This document shows, one piece after another, positions 10,950 to 20,290 of a stretch of 64,000 nt of DNA (the stretch's first letter is position 1; the number at the start of each line of letters is the position of its first letter). A model generated the notes under the pieces. The model saw only the letters and a program-made list of their open reading frames with translations. It was not told the origin of the DNA and did no database searches. The stretch is from Bradyrhizobium sp. CCGB01 (lineage in GTDB: Bacteria; Pseudomonadota; Alphaproteobacteria; Rhizobiales; Xanthobacteraceae), in the NCBI RefSeq assembly GCF_024199795.1, contig NZ_JANADK010000001.1, forward strand, positions 4,340,001 to 4,404,000. Reading direction: 5' to 3'. Position numbers and translations under genes: made by a program.

Positions 10950-11783
10950 ATGACCAAGGGCAGGACCGTTGCGACGGCCATGATTGGCGCTGCCGCGCTG
11001 CTTCTCTCGCTGGCGCCCATGTCGCTGATATCCATGGCCGAGGCTGCGCAATGCGGCAGCTCGCCGGCGGGTTTTGAGGCCTGGAAGCGCGAGTTCAGCG
11101 CGGAGGCGCAGGGCAAGGGCGTCGGCCAGACCGCGCTCTCGGCTCTGATGCAGACCAATTACGCCAGTGCCACGATCGCAGCCGACCGCGGGCAGCGCAG
11201 TTTTTCGCTGACGCTCGACCAGTTCCTCGCCAAGCGCGGCGCCACCACCATCGTCGCCAAGGGGCGGCAGCTCAAGCAGTCGCAGGCCGCCTTGTTCGCC
11301 TCGATCCAGCAGCGCTACGGCGTCCCGCCCGGGCCGCTGATCGCGATCTGGGGCATGGAGACCGGATTTGGCAGCCAGCGTGGCAACCAGAACATGCTGT
11401 CGTCGATCGCGACCCTTGCCTATGACTGCCGCCGTCCCGAATTCTTCACCGACCAGCTTTACGCCGCCCTCAAGCTGATCGACCGCGGCACGCTGTCGGG
11501 GGCGACCCGCGGCTCCATGCATGGCGAGGTCGGCCAGACCCAGTTCATGCCCAAGAACATCCTGGCCTATGGTACCGGCAATCTCGAGGTTGCGGCCAAT
11601 GCGCTGAACTCGACGGCGAATTTCCTGAAAGCGCATGGCTGGCGCGCAGGAGCCGGTTACCAGCCGGGCGAGCCGAATTTTGCCGCGATCGAGGCCTGGA
11701 ATGCCGCCGGCGTCTATCAGAAGGCAATCGCCCTGATGGGACGGCAGATCGACGAGGGCGGTGGGGCGGCGGCCTCGCGTTAA
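10950..11783 (+). CDS. Lytic murein transglycosylase (MltB-type)
   Basis: A 277-residue secreted enzyme that cleaves peptidoglycan between MurNAc and GlcNAc with formation of a 1,6-anhydro product. A signal peptide covers about residues 1-32 (hydrophobic stretch, then AEA-AQC). The catalytic glutamate is Glu137 in WGMETGFG, followed by family motifs QNMLSSIATLAYDCRR and GEVGQTQFMPKNIL. It is shorter than MltB proteins that carry a C-terminal peptidoglycan-binding domain; that domain is absent. The cysteine near the signal cleavage site lacks a clear lipobox, so a soluble periplasmic form is likely. It appears monocistronic. Confidence 0.9.
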   Translation: MTKGRTVATAMIGAAALLLSLAPMSLISMAEAAQCGSSPAGFEAWKREFSAEAQGKGVGQTALSALMQTNYASATIAADRGQRSFSLTLDQFLAKRGATTIVAKGRQLKQSQAALFASIQQRYGVPPGPLIAIWGMETGFGSQRGNQNMLSSIATLAYDCRRPEFFTDQLYAALKLIDRGTLSGATRGSMHGEVGQTQFMPKNILAYGTGNLEVAANALNSTANFLKAHGWRAGAGYQPGEPNFAAIEAWNAAGVYQKAIALMGRQIDEGGGAAASR

Positions 11784-11893
11784 TCGGTTCAGCAAGGCGT
11801 GATGCGGCAGCACGAGAAAGTTGTTGCCATCAGGAACTGAGGGCACGAGGTTTGCTTTGATCAGGTTCGGGGCTGGGCATGAGGAGACTCAAG

Positions 11894-12115
11894 ATGGCAA
11901 CCCAGATCGTGATGGACCAGACTGGCGATACGCGCCACGAGTTTGATCCTGGCAATGCCGAAGCGCTGGCGCGAGCCGAACAGCGCTTTCGTGAGCTGAC
12001 CGGAGCCGGCTTCACCGCCGCCTATCGAACCGGCCCCGGTGAAGTCACCCGTATCAAGTCATTCGATCCGACCGCGCAGGAAACACTGTTCTATCCCCGC
12101 CTGGTCGGCGGTTGA
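11894..12115 (+). CDS. Conserved hypothetical protein (73 aa)
   Basis: A small soluble protein starting at an ATG preceded by GAGGAG with eight bases of spacing; an ATG 15 bases earlier in frame overlaps that site and is less likely. It begins MATQIVMDQTGDTRHEFD and ends FYPRLVGG, a well-ordered sequence without hydrophobic segments. It lies 12 bases before another unknown gene, and the two probably form a pair. I recall similar small proteins in related rhizobia but cannot name a function. Confidence 0.7.
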   Translation: MATQIVMDQTGDTRHEFDPGNAEALARAEQRFRELTGAGFTAAYRTGPGEVTRIKSFDPTAQETLFYPRLVGG

Positions 12116-12127
12116 TCTGAGCTGCTC

Positions 12128-12550
12128 ATGATCGCGGCAGTTTGGCTCCGTGCGCCGGCGCGTGCGCGTCTGCATGCGCTGCGCGAACTCTATCGGCGCT
12201 TCTTCGGCGAGAACACGCCGGATGCCCGCGGCCGCCGGCTTTTGGCCGACTGGCTGTCGCCGGCGCAGCGCGCTCAATTCGAGCAGCATCGGTATTTCGA
12301 TGTCATCGGCTGCGATACCGGCAAGACGTATCGCATCCACTACGGCACGGCCGCCAATGTTCATGAAATCGACGACGAAGGACATGCGATGATGGGATGG
12401 TGCTTCGTCCCGTCAGGCTTTCTCGTGCCCGGCGACGTGATGCTGGCGCAGAAGATCGCGCTCGAGACCGACGAGAACGCAGCAATCGCGCTCGCCAACC
12501 GGTTTCCGCCGGCAACGCATTCGGAGCACTTCTATCGGCGCCCGTTCTAG
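12128..12550 (+). CDS. Conserved hypothetical protein (140 aa)
   Basis: A 140-residue soluble protein. The N-terminal third is arginine-rich and helical, and the second half contains GCDTGKTYRIHYG and MMGWCFVPSGFLVPGDVMLAQKIALE. No catalytic motif is evident. It follows the 73-residue gene after 12 bases, and strong third-position GC bias supports both as real genes. I do not recognise the family. Confidence 0.7.
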   Translation: MIAAVWLRAPARARLHALRELYRRFFGENTPDARGRRLLADWLSPAQRAQFEQHRYFDVIGCDTGKTYRIHYGTAANVHEIDDEGHAMMGWCFVPSGFLVPGDVMLAQKIALETDENAAIALANRFPPATHSEHFYRRPF

Positions 12551-12626
12551 GGCCGGAGCATACGGGCACGCCTTGGTTCACCTCTCCCTTCGGGGAGGTG
12601 AACCGAACTCCTGCGAAGACTTCCGA

Positions 12627-12719
12627 TCAGGAGTGCGTGGTGCGATAGGCGTCCAGCGCATGCGCCGCGAAGACACCGACGCTGCAAAGGGCGAGCAGGG
12701 CTGAGATCAGCTCGATCAT
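12627..12719 (-). CDS. Candidate microprotein, membrane helix with AHALDAYR end (30 aa)
   Basis: A 30-residue minus-strand frame with a hydrophobic segment (MIELISALLALCSVGVFAA) followed by HALDAYRTTHS. A GGGGGA lies several bases upstream of the ATG. Its ATG overlaps the stop of the preceding 27-residue frame as ATGA, a normal arrangement for coupled bacterial genes. The AHALDAYR end matches AHAIDAMR in the small frame at 3570-3650. These three independent points make it a credible small membrane protein of unknown role. Confidence 0.5.
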   Translation of the reverse strand: MIELISALLALCSVGVFAAHALDAYRTTHS

Positions 12720-12799
12720 AGCTCATCCCCCCGTAGTGACTGGGAGACGAGGCTCTGGCAGCAAGAATATTCCCGGATGAGGTCGAGGAAGAATTGCAT
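12716..12799 (-). CDS. Candidate small protein upstream of membrane microprotein (27 aa)
   Basis: A 27-codon frame beginning MQFFLDLIREYSCC and ending SLRGDEL, whose TGA overlaps the ATG of the next frame. It could be a partner of the 30-residue protein or a leader whose translation controls it. The upstream ribosome-binding site is weak. The frame is short and supported mainly by the overlap, so confidence is low. Confidence 0.35.
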   Translation of the reverse strand: MQFFLDLIREYSCCQSLVSQSLRGDEL

Positions 12800-12994
12800 G
12801 GTGGCCGTCCCTGTATGATTTTGACAACTAGATAACCGGCCATCTGTTTCAGGCGTGTTTCGTCGTTTTCGGAAACGGGTTTCGCGGGGAACCGGGGGCT
12901 GGTTTGTGCGCCGCAGACCCGCTAAATCCGCTCCTCCTCAGTCCTTCAGCCGCGCCTCTCCGGCGGGCGGCACGTCAGATTGCGAGGCAAAATC

Positions 12995-13441
12995 ATGGCG
13001 CAGGTCGAGTGGTTCGACGATCTCACCATCGGAATGCGGTTCAAATCCCCCGAGGTGCAGGTCACCGAAGCTGACATCAAGCGCTTTGCAGCCGAATTCG
13101 ATCCGCAACCGATGCATCTCGACCACGAGGCCGCCAAGCAGACCCTGTTCAACGGCCTGGCTGCGTCGGGATGGCACACCGCCGCAATCGCCATGAACCT
13201 TGCGATCCAGGCCCGCCCGTTCGGTCCGCACCCGCTGATCGGCGCGGGCGTCGACGGCCTGCGCTGGACCATCCCGGTGCGGCCCAATGACCGTGTGCAT
13301 CTGGTCGGCGAGGTCATGAGCCTGACGCCGTCGAAGTCGAAGCCGCAGGGCATAGCGCTGGTGAAATGGACGATGTTCAACCAGAACGGCGAGGAAGTTT
13401 ACACCTTCACCCCGATCGCGATCGTTCCGCGGCGGGTGTAA
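12995..13441 (+). CDS. MaoC-family hot-dog dehydratase
   Basis: A 148-residue hot-dog protein of the (R)-specific enoyl-CoA hydratase/MaoC type. The motif FDPQPMH at residues 35-41 supplies the catalytic Asp36/His41 pair. The start is the ATG at 12995, with GAGG about eight bases upstream; a TTG 15 bases earlier is less likely. Such single-domain proteins hydrate enoyl-CoA in polyester or fatty-acid metabolism. No pathway neighbours indicate the substrate here. Confidence 0.88.
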   Translation: MAQVEWFDDLTIGMRFKSPEVQVTEADIKRFAAEFDPQPMHLDHEAAKQTLFNGLAASGWHTAAIAMNLAIQARPFGPHPLIGAGVDGLRWTIPVRPNDRVHLVGEVMSLTPSKSKPQGIALVKWTMFNQNGEEVYTFTPIAIVPRRV

Positions 13442-13519
13442 GGCCGGCACCGTCTCAAGCTCTTGCGGGCCGCCGGGAGAGGTGGTCATCTCCGTGCGGG
13501 GAACACGCTGGAGGCTGAC

Positions 13520-14032
13520 ATGAAACGATTCCTTCTTGCCGCTTTGCTGACCGCGGGCGCCCTGGGTGCAGCCGTCTCGAGCACCAGGCCGGTGCTCGCG
13601 CAGCAATCCAGGGTCGGCGACTGGACCATCGAGAAGCGCACGCAGGATACGCATTGCAATGCAAGCCGCGGCTACAAGGACAAGGAAGACGAGAACCGCG
13701 ACTACGTCATCGTGATCACCTATTCCGAAAAGGCCATCGTGATCGTGATGATCTATGACGGTTGGGAGTGGGACAAGGTCGGCGAGATCCTCCGGGCCGA
13801 CGTCGGCACCGACGACGCCGACATCATGAAGAAGGCGAAGTGGGAGGTCATGGACAAGACCACCGTGCGCGGCATCTTCGAATACGACCAGTCGATCATG
13901 GACCGGCTGTCCAAGGCCCGGCGTCTCTCGCTCGATTTCGAGGACGATGACGAGGACAGCATCGAGATGCAGATCCCGCGCGCCGGCGAGGCGCTCGCCG
14001 CGCTGAAGTTCTGCGAGGAGAACCGGAAGTAG
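13520..14032 (+). CDS. Secreted hypothetical protein (170 aa)
   Basis: A 170-residue protein with a clear signal peptide (basic MKRF, hydrophobic LLAALLTAGALGAA, cleavage near VLA-QQ at about residue 28). The mature part has no membrane segment. It contains beta-prone stretches (YVIVITYSEKAIVIVMIYDGW) and a strongly acidic patch (FEDDDEDS). A GGAGG six bases upstream fixes the ATG at 13520. I do not recognise a family; location is probably periplasmic. Confidence 0.7.
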   Translation: MKRFLLAALLTAGALGAAVSSTRPVLAQQSRVGDWTIEKRTQDTHCNASRGYKDKEDENRDYVIVITYSEKAIVIVMIYDGWEWDKVGEILRADVGTDDADIMKKAKWEVMDKTTVRGIFEYDQSIMDRLSKARRLSLDFEDDDEDSIEMQIPRAGEALAALKFCEENRK

Positions 14033-14339
14033 ATGGCCGACGCCCACGGTGATGCCGGCGGGAACTGGTGGCAACAAAATCTGCCGGCGGCGCGCGAGCG
14101 CGTGATACAACGCACACAGTCCGCGCGCTGTTCGTATTTATCCTAGTCTTTGGCGAAAACGTCCAAGCCGCACCCTGCGGTTGACGTTACGCAAGGACGA
14201 TGTTCGATATTCCAGCATTTCGCTGCACTGCTTTTTCCTCGTCGAAGGCGACGGTCGACCGGTCTGTCGCCTCCACCGATTTTCAATGCGCGAGCCCCCT
14301 TTGCCGCCGGGGCAGCGCGCCGATCGCGTCGTCGCTGCG

Positions 14340-15497
14340 ATGACGATCCTCCAGGCAAATCGATTTTCGTCGCTCGTCGGAGAGATCTACGATGCCGCGG
14401 CCGATCCTGCACTGCGCAGCGGCGCGCTGGAGCAGGTTTCATATTTTGTCGGCGGATGTGCCGCGACCATCCTGTCCCGCGATGCATCGAGGCTTTCGAT
14501 CGAGATTCACCAGCATTTTGGCACCGAATCCCGCTTCCGCCAGCTCTATCGCGACAGATATGTCGAGCAGGATCCTCTGCTTGATCGCCACCTCGCTATC
14601 GCTGCCGAGCAGACCATCGGCGTGACCGATGTCATGCCTCATGCGGATTTCGTGGCGACGAGCTTCTATCGCGAGTGGGTCGAGCCGCAGGGCGCGATCG
14701 ATCTCGCAACCGTCACGCTCGAAAGGTCGGACACGCGCACCACGGTCCTGCAGGTGTTGCGTCACCGATCGCGTGGGACCGTCGATGACGCGATGCGCGA
14801 GCGCATGCGGCTGCTCGCGCCCCACATCCAGCGTTCCAGGATCATGGGCCGGCAGATCCGGGCGCGCTCGCATACCGTGGACGACCTTGCCGAGGTCCTG
14901 GACGGTCTCAGCACGGCGATCTGCCTGCTCGACGCAGACGGCCGGGTCGTCCACGCCAACGCGGCGTGCCGGCAGTTGTTCGTCGATGCCAATCTGCTCG
15001 CAATGGTCGGCGACAGAATCGTCGCCCGTAACACCCAGACCGACAAAATATTCCGCGGCCTGTTTGAAATCGTCTCGGATTCTGGAGCTCATTCGAGCGG
15101 TCGCCGCCGGATCGAACTCGCGACGTCGGCCGATGGACAACACTATCTCATCCACGCCCTTCCTTTGAAGCGGGAGCGCAATCTGCCGCGCGATGTCGCG
15201 GCCACGGTCCTCCTCGTTCAGAGGGCGGCGATGCTGCCGTCGCTCGTGCCCGACGCGATCGCCTCGGCTTTTCGGCTGACGCCGTCGGAATTGCGCGTGC
15301 TGATGGCGATCGTCGAGATCGGCGGCGTCCCTGATATTGCGGCAAAGCTCGGCATTGCCGAGACGACGGTGAAGACGCATCTCGGCCGCCTGTTCGAGAA
15401 AACGGGAGCCGGCAGGCAGGCGGATCTCGTGAAGATCGCCGCCGGATTCACGGCGCCGTTTGCACGGCGGACGAGCAGCGACGACGCCGACGTGTGA
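14340..15497 (+). CDS. LuxR-family transcriptional regulator (paralogue 1 of 3)
   Basis: A 385-residue regulator with a long N-terminal sensory region and a C-terminal LuxR helix-turn-helix (LTPSELRVLMAIVEIGG ... AETTVKTHLGRLFEKTGAGR). A PAS-like segment lies in the middle (STAICLLDADGRVVHANAAC). The start at 14340 was chosen because MTILQANRFSSLVGEIYDA then aligns with the starts of the two paralogues at 20291 and 21518. An ATG at 14286 would add 18 residues. No receiver-domain aspartate is visible, so activation is probably by ligand rather than phosphorylation. The ligand and targets are unknown. Confidence 0.85.
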   Translation: MTILQANRFSSLVGEIYDAAADPALRSGALEQVSYFVGGCAATILSRDASRLSIEIHQHFGTESRFRQLYRDRYVEQDPLLDRHLAIAAEQTIGVTDVMPHADFVATSFYREWVEPQGAIDLATVTLERSDTRTTVLQVLRHRSRGTVDDAMRERMRLLAPHIQRSRIMGRQIRARSHTVDDLAEVLDGLSTAICLLDADGRVVHANAACRQLFVDANLLAMVGDRIVARNTQTDKIFRGLFEIVSDSGAHSSGRRRIELATSADGQHYLIHALPLKRERNLPRDVAATVLLVQRAAMLPSLVPDAIASAFRLTPSELRVLMAIVEIGGVPDIAAKLGIAETTVKTHLGRLFEKTGAGRQADLVKIAAGFTAPFARRTSSDDADV

Positions 15498-15727
15498 TTC
15501 ATTTCACAGCGCGCGCCGTCGGACGATGCAATCTCAATCCATTGTGATGAGCGGGATCGTCAGGTCCTCCGAACGTAGGACGCATGTCGTTTGAGACTTT
15601 CGTATATGGCGCCACCTGGAATGAGAAGGGCAGCGTGCGCCACTGAACAATGCGCGCCGGCACCGGACGCGGGTGCGGAGAGACAGCAACGCGTGGCCGA
15701 TCCTGTTCATCGGTTGGAGAGATTGCA

Positions 15728-16702
15728 GTGAGCGGCAAGGACGAATTTTCCATTCATAATGTTTCAACGGACCACATTCCCGAAGACGAGCGCGTGCCGC
15801 TGCTGCGCGAATTCTACTGCCGCGGCGTGCTGAAATCGGAGGTCGAGGCGACGGACGAAAAGCCGTTCGCGGCGAATCTCACGTCCCATAGTTCGCCGGA
15901 TGCTCAATTGGTGATCGGCGGGCTGATCGGAGCGCGCGTCATCCGCACCAAGCAACTGGTCATCGACGGGAACGACAGCCTTGGCCTGATGGTCAACCGA
16001 TCCGGCATCGTCGAAGTGTCTGCGCGAGGACGGGATCTGCGGCTGCATCCTGGTGACGCGGTGCTGACGAGCGCGGAGGACGTGACGATCTACGAGCGTC
16101 TCTCGCTTGGGAATTGTCTGTCGATACGTGTGCCGCGGCGGGTGCTGGCACCCCTGATCGTGGATATCGACGATGCCGTGATGCGCATCATCCCGGAGCA
16201 TGCCGCCGGACTTCGGTTGCTGGTCGATTATGCGACGTCCCTGCTGCGGGAGCGCGCGTTCGCGGTGCCCGTGCTGCGCCAGCTTGGCGTTGCGCATATC
16301 CATGATCTGATGGCGCGCGTTCTCGGCGCGACCGATGAGGTTCACGAGCTGGCCGGGCGGCGCGGCGTCAGGGCCGCGCGGCTGCGCAAGGTGAAATCCT
16401 TCATCGTCAACCATTGCTGGCAGCAGGAGCTGTCGGTCGCGACCGTGGCGCAGGAGTTCGGTGTGACCACGCGCTATCTTCAGCGTCTGTTCGAAGCCGA
16501 CGGAAAGACGTTCTCGTCCTTCCTGACCGAGCAGCGTCTCAAGCGCGCCCATCGCATGCTGCGCGAGCCCGATTTCGCCGGGCGGCCGGTGAGCTCGATC
16601 GCCTACGACGTCGGCTTCGGCGATCTCTCTTATTTCAACCGCTGTTTCCGGCGGGCCTATGGCGCGACGCCAAGCGGCGTCAGGAGCGGCGAAGCTCTGT
16701 GA
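15728..16702 (+). CDS. AraC-family transcriptional regulator
   Basis: A 324-residue regulator with an N-terminal beta-rich ligand domain (about residues 40-190) and a C-terminal double helix-turn-helix (LSVATVAQEFGVTTRYLQRLF, then VSSIAYDVGFGDLSYFNRCFRRAYG). It resembles the branch whose N-terminal domain is the AraC-binding-like type. The GTG at 15728 is preceded by GGAGAG with about six to eight bases of spacing and is preferred over a longer frame from 15650. It stands alone between a LuxR regulator and a DUF6894 gene. It may control the autotransporter downstream, but that is inference from position only. Confidence 0.85.
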   Translation: MSGKDEFSIHNVSTDHIPEDERVPLLREFYCRGVLKSEVEATDEKPFAANLTSHSSPDAQLVIGGLIGARVIRTKQLVIDGNDSLGLMVNRSGIVEVSARGRDLRLHPGDAVLTSAEDVTIYERLSLGNCLSIRVPRRVLAPLIVDIDDAVMRIIPEHAAGLRLLVDYATSLLRERAFAVPVLRQLGVAHIHDLMARVLGATDEVHELAGRRGVRAARLRKVKSFIVNHCWQQELSVATVAQEFGVTTRYLQRLFEADGKTFSSFLTEQRLKRAHRMLREPDFAGRPVSSIAYDVGFGDLSYFNRCFRRAYGATPSGVRSGEAL

Positions 16703-16756
16703 ACGCGGGCGACTGAATTCCAGCAAACCGTCGGTTTCAATCAGGAAGGATTTGAG

Positions 16757-16810
16757 ATGACCCCGATCGTAGACGCGCGGGCGCGGCGGCGCCGGCAGTT
16801 GGAGTGTTGA
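16757..16810 (+). CDS. Candidate 17-residue leader peptide
   Basis: A short frame with an AAGGA site six bases before its ATG. It encodes MTPIVDARARRRRQLEC and stops at 16808-16810, the three bases directly before the ATG of the DUF6894 gene. The arginine run and the end-to-start contact would suit a leader whose translation feeds the next gene. It may be chance. Confidence 0.3.
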   Translation: MTPIVDARARRRRQLEC

Positions 16811-17059
16811 ATGCGCCGTTTCTTCTTTGATCTCCTGGTCGACAATGTCGTGAAGATCGATCCGGGCGGCATGGTCTTCGAGCAGCCCAAGGCCACGTTC
16901 GTCGTGGCCGACGAGATGGCGCGACATCTGTTCGTCTGGCGTGACGACCTGCGCGATCGCGATGCCTGGATCCGCGTCAGGGACAACGGCGGGCGCGAGA
17001 TCTATCGCGCCGCCGTCTGGTCGGAGAACGCGGCGAAGGTCGGCTGGGACCACGCGTAA
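16811..17059 (+). CDS. DUF6894-type small protein
   Basis: An 82-residue soluble protein starting at ATG 16811 with GGAG seven bases upstream. Its layout (MRRFFFDL ... [14 protein letters not shown] ... ADEMARHL ... [17 protein letters not shown]) matches the DUF6894 small proteins common in rhizobia, whose function is unknown. It lies between an AraC regulator and an autotransporter on the same strand. Confidence 0.65.
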   Translation: MRRFFFDLLVDNVVKIDPGGMVFEQPKATFVVADEMARHLFVWRDDLRDRDAWIRVRDNGGREIYRAAVWSENAAKVGWDHA

Positions 17060-17240
17060 TCCGTTCGGGGGATGGTGTCGCAACTCTGCATCAGTGCGGC
17101 ACGAAAGGGCATCGGTTCGTTTGAGGCGAAGACCCGGTCGCCTCCGTCCAAGTCGGAAGCGGCGCCCTTTTCTACCTTGGTGTTCAGCGAATCCAAATTC
17201 GCATGAGCTGGCGTCCTCCAGTCGAAGGAGGCCGCTGGCA

Positions 17241-20147
17241 ATGAGGCTGTGCGCCGAGGGACCGAAAATGATTGTGACGGGTGTGGACCGTATTGCGCGA
17301 TGGCGTTTGGCGTGGCGATCGCTACGGTTTTTGCCGCTGGCCGCACTGGTCATCCCAGTGTTCATCAGCGAGCCCGCCATGGCGGCTTGTACGCCAACCG
17401 CGCCGGTCAGCAACGCGACGGTGGTGTGCGCAAGCGATACCGACACCCAGCAGGGCGGCGGCACGGGCTACGGTACCAGCAACGACGACAACAATTCCTA
17501 CGACATCCGCACGGGCGTGACGGTCCAGGGAAGCAACTTTGGTTTCAAGGTTGGCTTCAACAGCGTTTTCATCAACGCGGGCACGATCAGTGGATCGAAT
17601 GCCGCGGGTATTACCGGCGGCGATATGACGATCACCAACCTGGTCGGGGCGACGATTGCCGGCTTCAACGCGATTACGCCGACGACAATCGTTCTCAGCA
17701 ATGCTGGCACGATCAGGGGCGAGGACAGGGCCATCGACACCAGTGGCAATGCAACCATCACCAACCTCAGCTCAGGCCTGATCACGCAGACGCGGACGTC
17801 GGGCGTCGCGATCTTCTCCGATCGTCTGGCGACGGTGAACAATTCCGGCACGATTTCCGGCCACGAAGCCGGCATAGCGGCCGGAAACATCAACCTGTCG
17901 AACTTTGCTTCCGGTACCGTCAGTGGCGCGAGCGCCGTGATCGCGGACGAAGCTGTCTCCGTTGGCAATGCGGGCCTGATCCAATCGACCGGCAACGCGA
18001 TCGTGTCGCGAACCGGCGATATCAACCTGATCAATACGGCATCCGGCACGATTTCCGCAGGCGCCGACACCATCGCGACGAACGCGAACCCGGCGACCGG
18101 GAAGGGCAATATCACGATCAACAACGCCGGACTGATCCGTACGACCACGTCGCTGGCAGCCGTGATCTCCGCCAGCAACCTCGCCGACGTCACCAACTCC
18201 GGGACCATTCAAGGCGGTTCGTCCGGTATCGATGGTGCAAACGTCAAGCTGACAAACCTCGCCGGCGGCACGGTGATCGCGCATGATGCGGCGGTCTTTG
18301 CCGGGACGTCCGCGGTCATCGACAATGCCGGGACCATCACAGCCGACGGCAGCTCTGGTGTTGCCATTGTCGCCGATTCTGGCAACGCAACCGTCCGCAA
18401 CAGCGGTACGATCACGGGGATCTTCAACGCCATCAGCGCCAACCAGACCGCAAACGTGGTGAACAGCGGGACAATGTCCAGCGGATCTACGGTGATCTTT
18501 GCCAGCACCGTCAACGCGACTAACACCGGGCTTATTTCGACGACGCTCGGATTCGGCTTGAGCGGCGTTACCGTGAACCTCGACAATTCTGGAACCGTGA
18601 TGGCGGATCGCGGTGTCAATGCGAACTTCGGCAACGTCAACAATTCCGGAACGATCATCGGGAAGGGCGCAGCCGTCAATGCCGTTACGGCGAACGTGAC
18701 CAACACCGGCCTCCTTCAAGCCTCCACCGTCAACGGCGACGGCATCCTGACGACGCAGGCGACAGTCAACAATTCCGGCACCATCATCGCCAGGCGCGGT
18801 ATTACCTCGACCGACGGATCAAACGTCACGAACTCGGGCACGATCACCGGCACCGGCGGGGTCGCGATTCAGCTCTCCAACAGGGCCGACACGCTAACGT
18901 TGCTGCCGGGCTCGAAGATCAACGGCGTGGTCGATTTCGGCTTCGGCAACGATGTCGTGAACCTCAACTTCATCCCGCTGAGCAGCCGGGTGTCGTCGCT
19001 GACGAGCATCCAGCTGCCGACCTTCGTCAACTTCAACGGCACCATCAACACCAATGTCTCGGGCGGAAGCTTCAACGGCCCGTCGGTCTTTGCCGGTGGC
19101 ACGCTGGCGACTCTCGATGCCACCGCACTCGCGCAAACGGACCGCACGCTGATGGATTTCACAGGAGGGGTGTCCTCGCTGGTGCAGGGACGCCTGGACG
19201 GCGGCAGTGGCGCGGCCGGCAGCAACATGATGGCGATGGCCTATGCGCCGGAGACGGCGCAGGCTGGTCCCTTCACCAAGGCGCCGCGCAGCCTCTGGAC
19301 TGATCCGGCACCGATCACGGTTTGGGTCAACAGCTTTGGCGGCCAGCGCATTCAGGACGAGACGGCCTCGACGCTGCGTGCAACCTCGATAGCGTGGGGC
19401 GGGGCGATCGGAATCGATCGCAAAGTGCAGCCGAATTGGCTGGTCGGCGCCTTTCTCGGCGGCGGGCAGAGCGGTCTCTCGGTCGATCTCAACTCGCAGT
19501 CGGTCGACACCAGCTACGTGTTCGCGGGTGCCTATGGCCGGTTCGAATGGGCCTCGCAGTTCTTCGACTTCACCTTCCAGGGCGGCAATGCCGACAACAG
19601 ATCGCGCCGCCTGGTGCTGAACAACGCGGTTGTCGGCGGCATGGAGACGGCGAGGGCGACCTACAGCGGCTGGTATGTCAGCCCGGAGATCGCCTACGGC
19701 TACAGGCTCGAGATCGGCAACGGCTATCTGCTCACGCCGACAGGGCGGCTGCGCTACGTCGCGGGCTGGTTCGACGGCTACAGCGAGACCGGTTCGGCGC
19801 AAGGGCTCTCGGTCGGCGGTCGCACGCTCCAGGATTTCGAGGAGCGCGGCGAGGTCGATCTCTCCCGGGTCACGAGCCTCACCGGCGGCGAGCTCAAGGC
19901 CAACATCCACGGCGGCGTCATCGCGCTTCAGCGCGTCGGCGACGCCAATATCAACACGGTGTTGCTCGGCCAGAACCTGTCCTTCGTCACGCCCGGCAGC
20001 CGCAGCACCGTCGGCGCCGTCGCGGGCTTCGGCTTCGACTACCGCACCAGCCGCAACGTGTCCGTGTTCGGCGCGGTCGAGGGCATGATGATGTCCGACC
20101 AGAGCCGCACCGGCACGGCGAAGGGCGGCGTTCGCGTCGCGTTCTGA
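17241..20147 (+). CDS. Autotransporter with NxG(T/L)I repeat stalk and beta-barrel
   Basis: A type V secreted surface protein of about 968 residues. The signal peptide runs to EPAMA just before ACTPTAP. The passenger (about residues 60-600) contains roughly fifteen copies of a short motif of the form N-A/S/T-G-T/L-I/V/M, usually NSGTI or NAGTI, spaced 20-45 residues apart. This is the pattern of a parallel beta-helix stalk. The C-terminal 270 residues form the translocating beta-barrel and end in phenylalanine (GGVRVAF). The start may be ATG 17241 or ATG 17268; both have upstream purine-rich sites. A longer frame reading back to 16941 has no signal peptide and overlaps the DUF6894 gene. Probable role: adhesion or surface coating. 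Confidence 0.87.
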   Translation: MRLCAEGPKMIVTGVDRIARWRLAWRSLRFLPLAALVIPVFISEPAMAACTPTAPVSNATVVCASDTDTQQGGGTGYGTSNDDNNSYDIRTGVTVQGSNFGFKVGFNSVFINAGTISGSNAAGITGGDMTITNLVGATIAGFNAITPTTIVLSNAGTIRGEDRAIDTSGNATITNLSSGLITQTRTSGVAIFSDRLATVNNSGTISGHEAGIAAGNINLSNFASGTVSGASAVIADEAVSVGNAGLIQSTGNAIVSRTGDINLINTASGTISAGADTIATNANPATGKGNITINNAGLIRTTTSLAAVISASNLADVTNSGTIQGGSSGIDGANVKLTNLAGGTVIAHDAAVFAGTSAVIDNAGTITADGSSGVAIVADSGNATVRNSGTITGIFNAISANQTANVVNSGTMSSGSTVIFASTVNATNTGLISTTLGFGLSGVTVNLDNSGTVMADRGVNANFGNVNNSGTIIGKGAAVNAVTANVTNTGLLQASTVNGDGILTTQATVNNSGTIIARRGITSTDGSNVTNSGTITGTGGVAIQLSNRADTLTLLPGSKINGVVDFGFGNDVVNLNFIPLSSRVSSLTSIQLPTFVNFNGTINTNVSGGSFNGPSVFAGGTLATLDATALAQTDRTLMDFTGGVSSLVQGRLDGGSGAAGSNMMAMAYAPETAQAGPFTKAPRSLWTDPAPITVWVNSFGGQRIQDETASTLRATSIAWGGAIGIDRKVQPNWLVGAFLGGGQSGLSVDLNSQSVDTSYVFAGAYGRFEWASQFFDFTFQGGNADNRSRRLVLNNAVVGGMETARATYSGWYVSPEIAYGYRLEIGNGYLLTPTGRLRYVAGWFDGYSETGSAQGLSVGGRTLQDFEERGEVDLSRVTSLTGGELKANIHGGVIALQRVGDANINTVLLGQNLSFVTPGSRSTVGAVAGFGFDYRTSRNVSVFGAVEGMMMSDQSRTGTAKGGVRVAF

Positions 20148-20183
20148 GCCGGCATCAGCCCTGGCGGCCTGAACACGATGCCC

Positions 20184-20212
20184 GCCGGCCGGGCGCCATC
20201 TGCCCGGCCGGC
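20184..20212 (+). terminator. Strong hairpin after the autotransporter
   Basis: Perfect 11-base arms (GCCGGCCGGGC at 20184-20194 and its complement at 20202-20212) around a seven-base loop. It begins 36 bases after the autotransporter stop and precedes the next LuxR gene. No T-run follows, so it may act with Rho or as an mRNA end-stabiliser. Confidence 0.6.
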
Positions 20213-20290
20213 GCCTCCTCCGATCGGAGGACGCCGCATGCTGTGGTTGTGGTAGTTTGGTGATATTGATCACTCAGGCCATTTCAAGCC

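Noticed and set aside
16941..17240. N-terminal extension of the autotransporter by 100 codons
   Set aside because: It would bury the signal peptide and overlap the DUF6894 gene; ATG 17241 or 17268 with upstream purine-rich sites explains the gene.
15764..17464. 566-codon minus-strand frame opposite the AraC regulator and DUF6894 gene
   Set aside because: Covers three better supported plus-strand features and lacks motifs.
17560..18870. Repeated AATTCCGGCAC-like units considered as a CRISPR or satellite array
   Set aside because: They lie in frame inside the autotransporter passenger and encode its NSGTI repeats.
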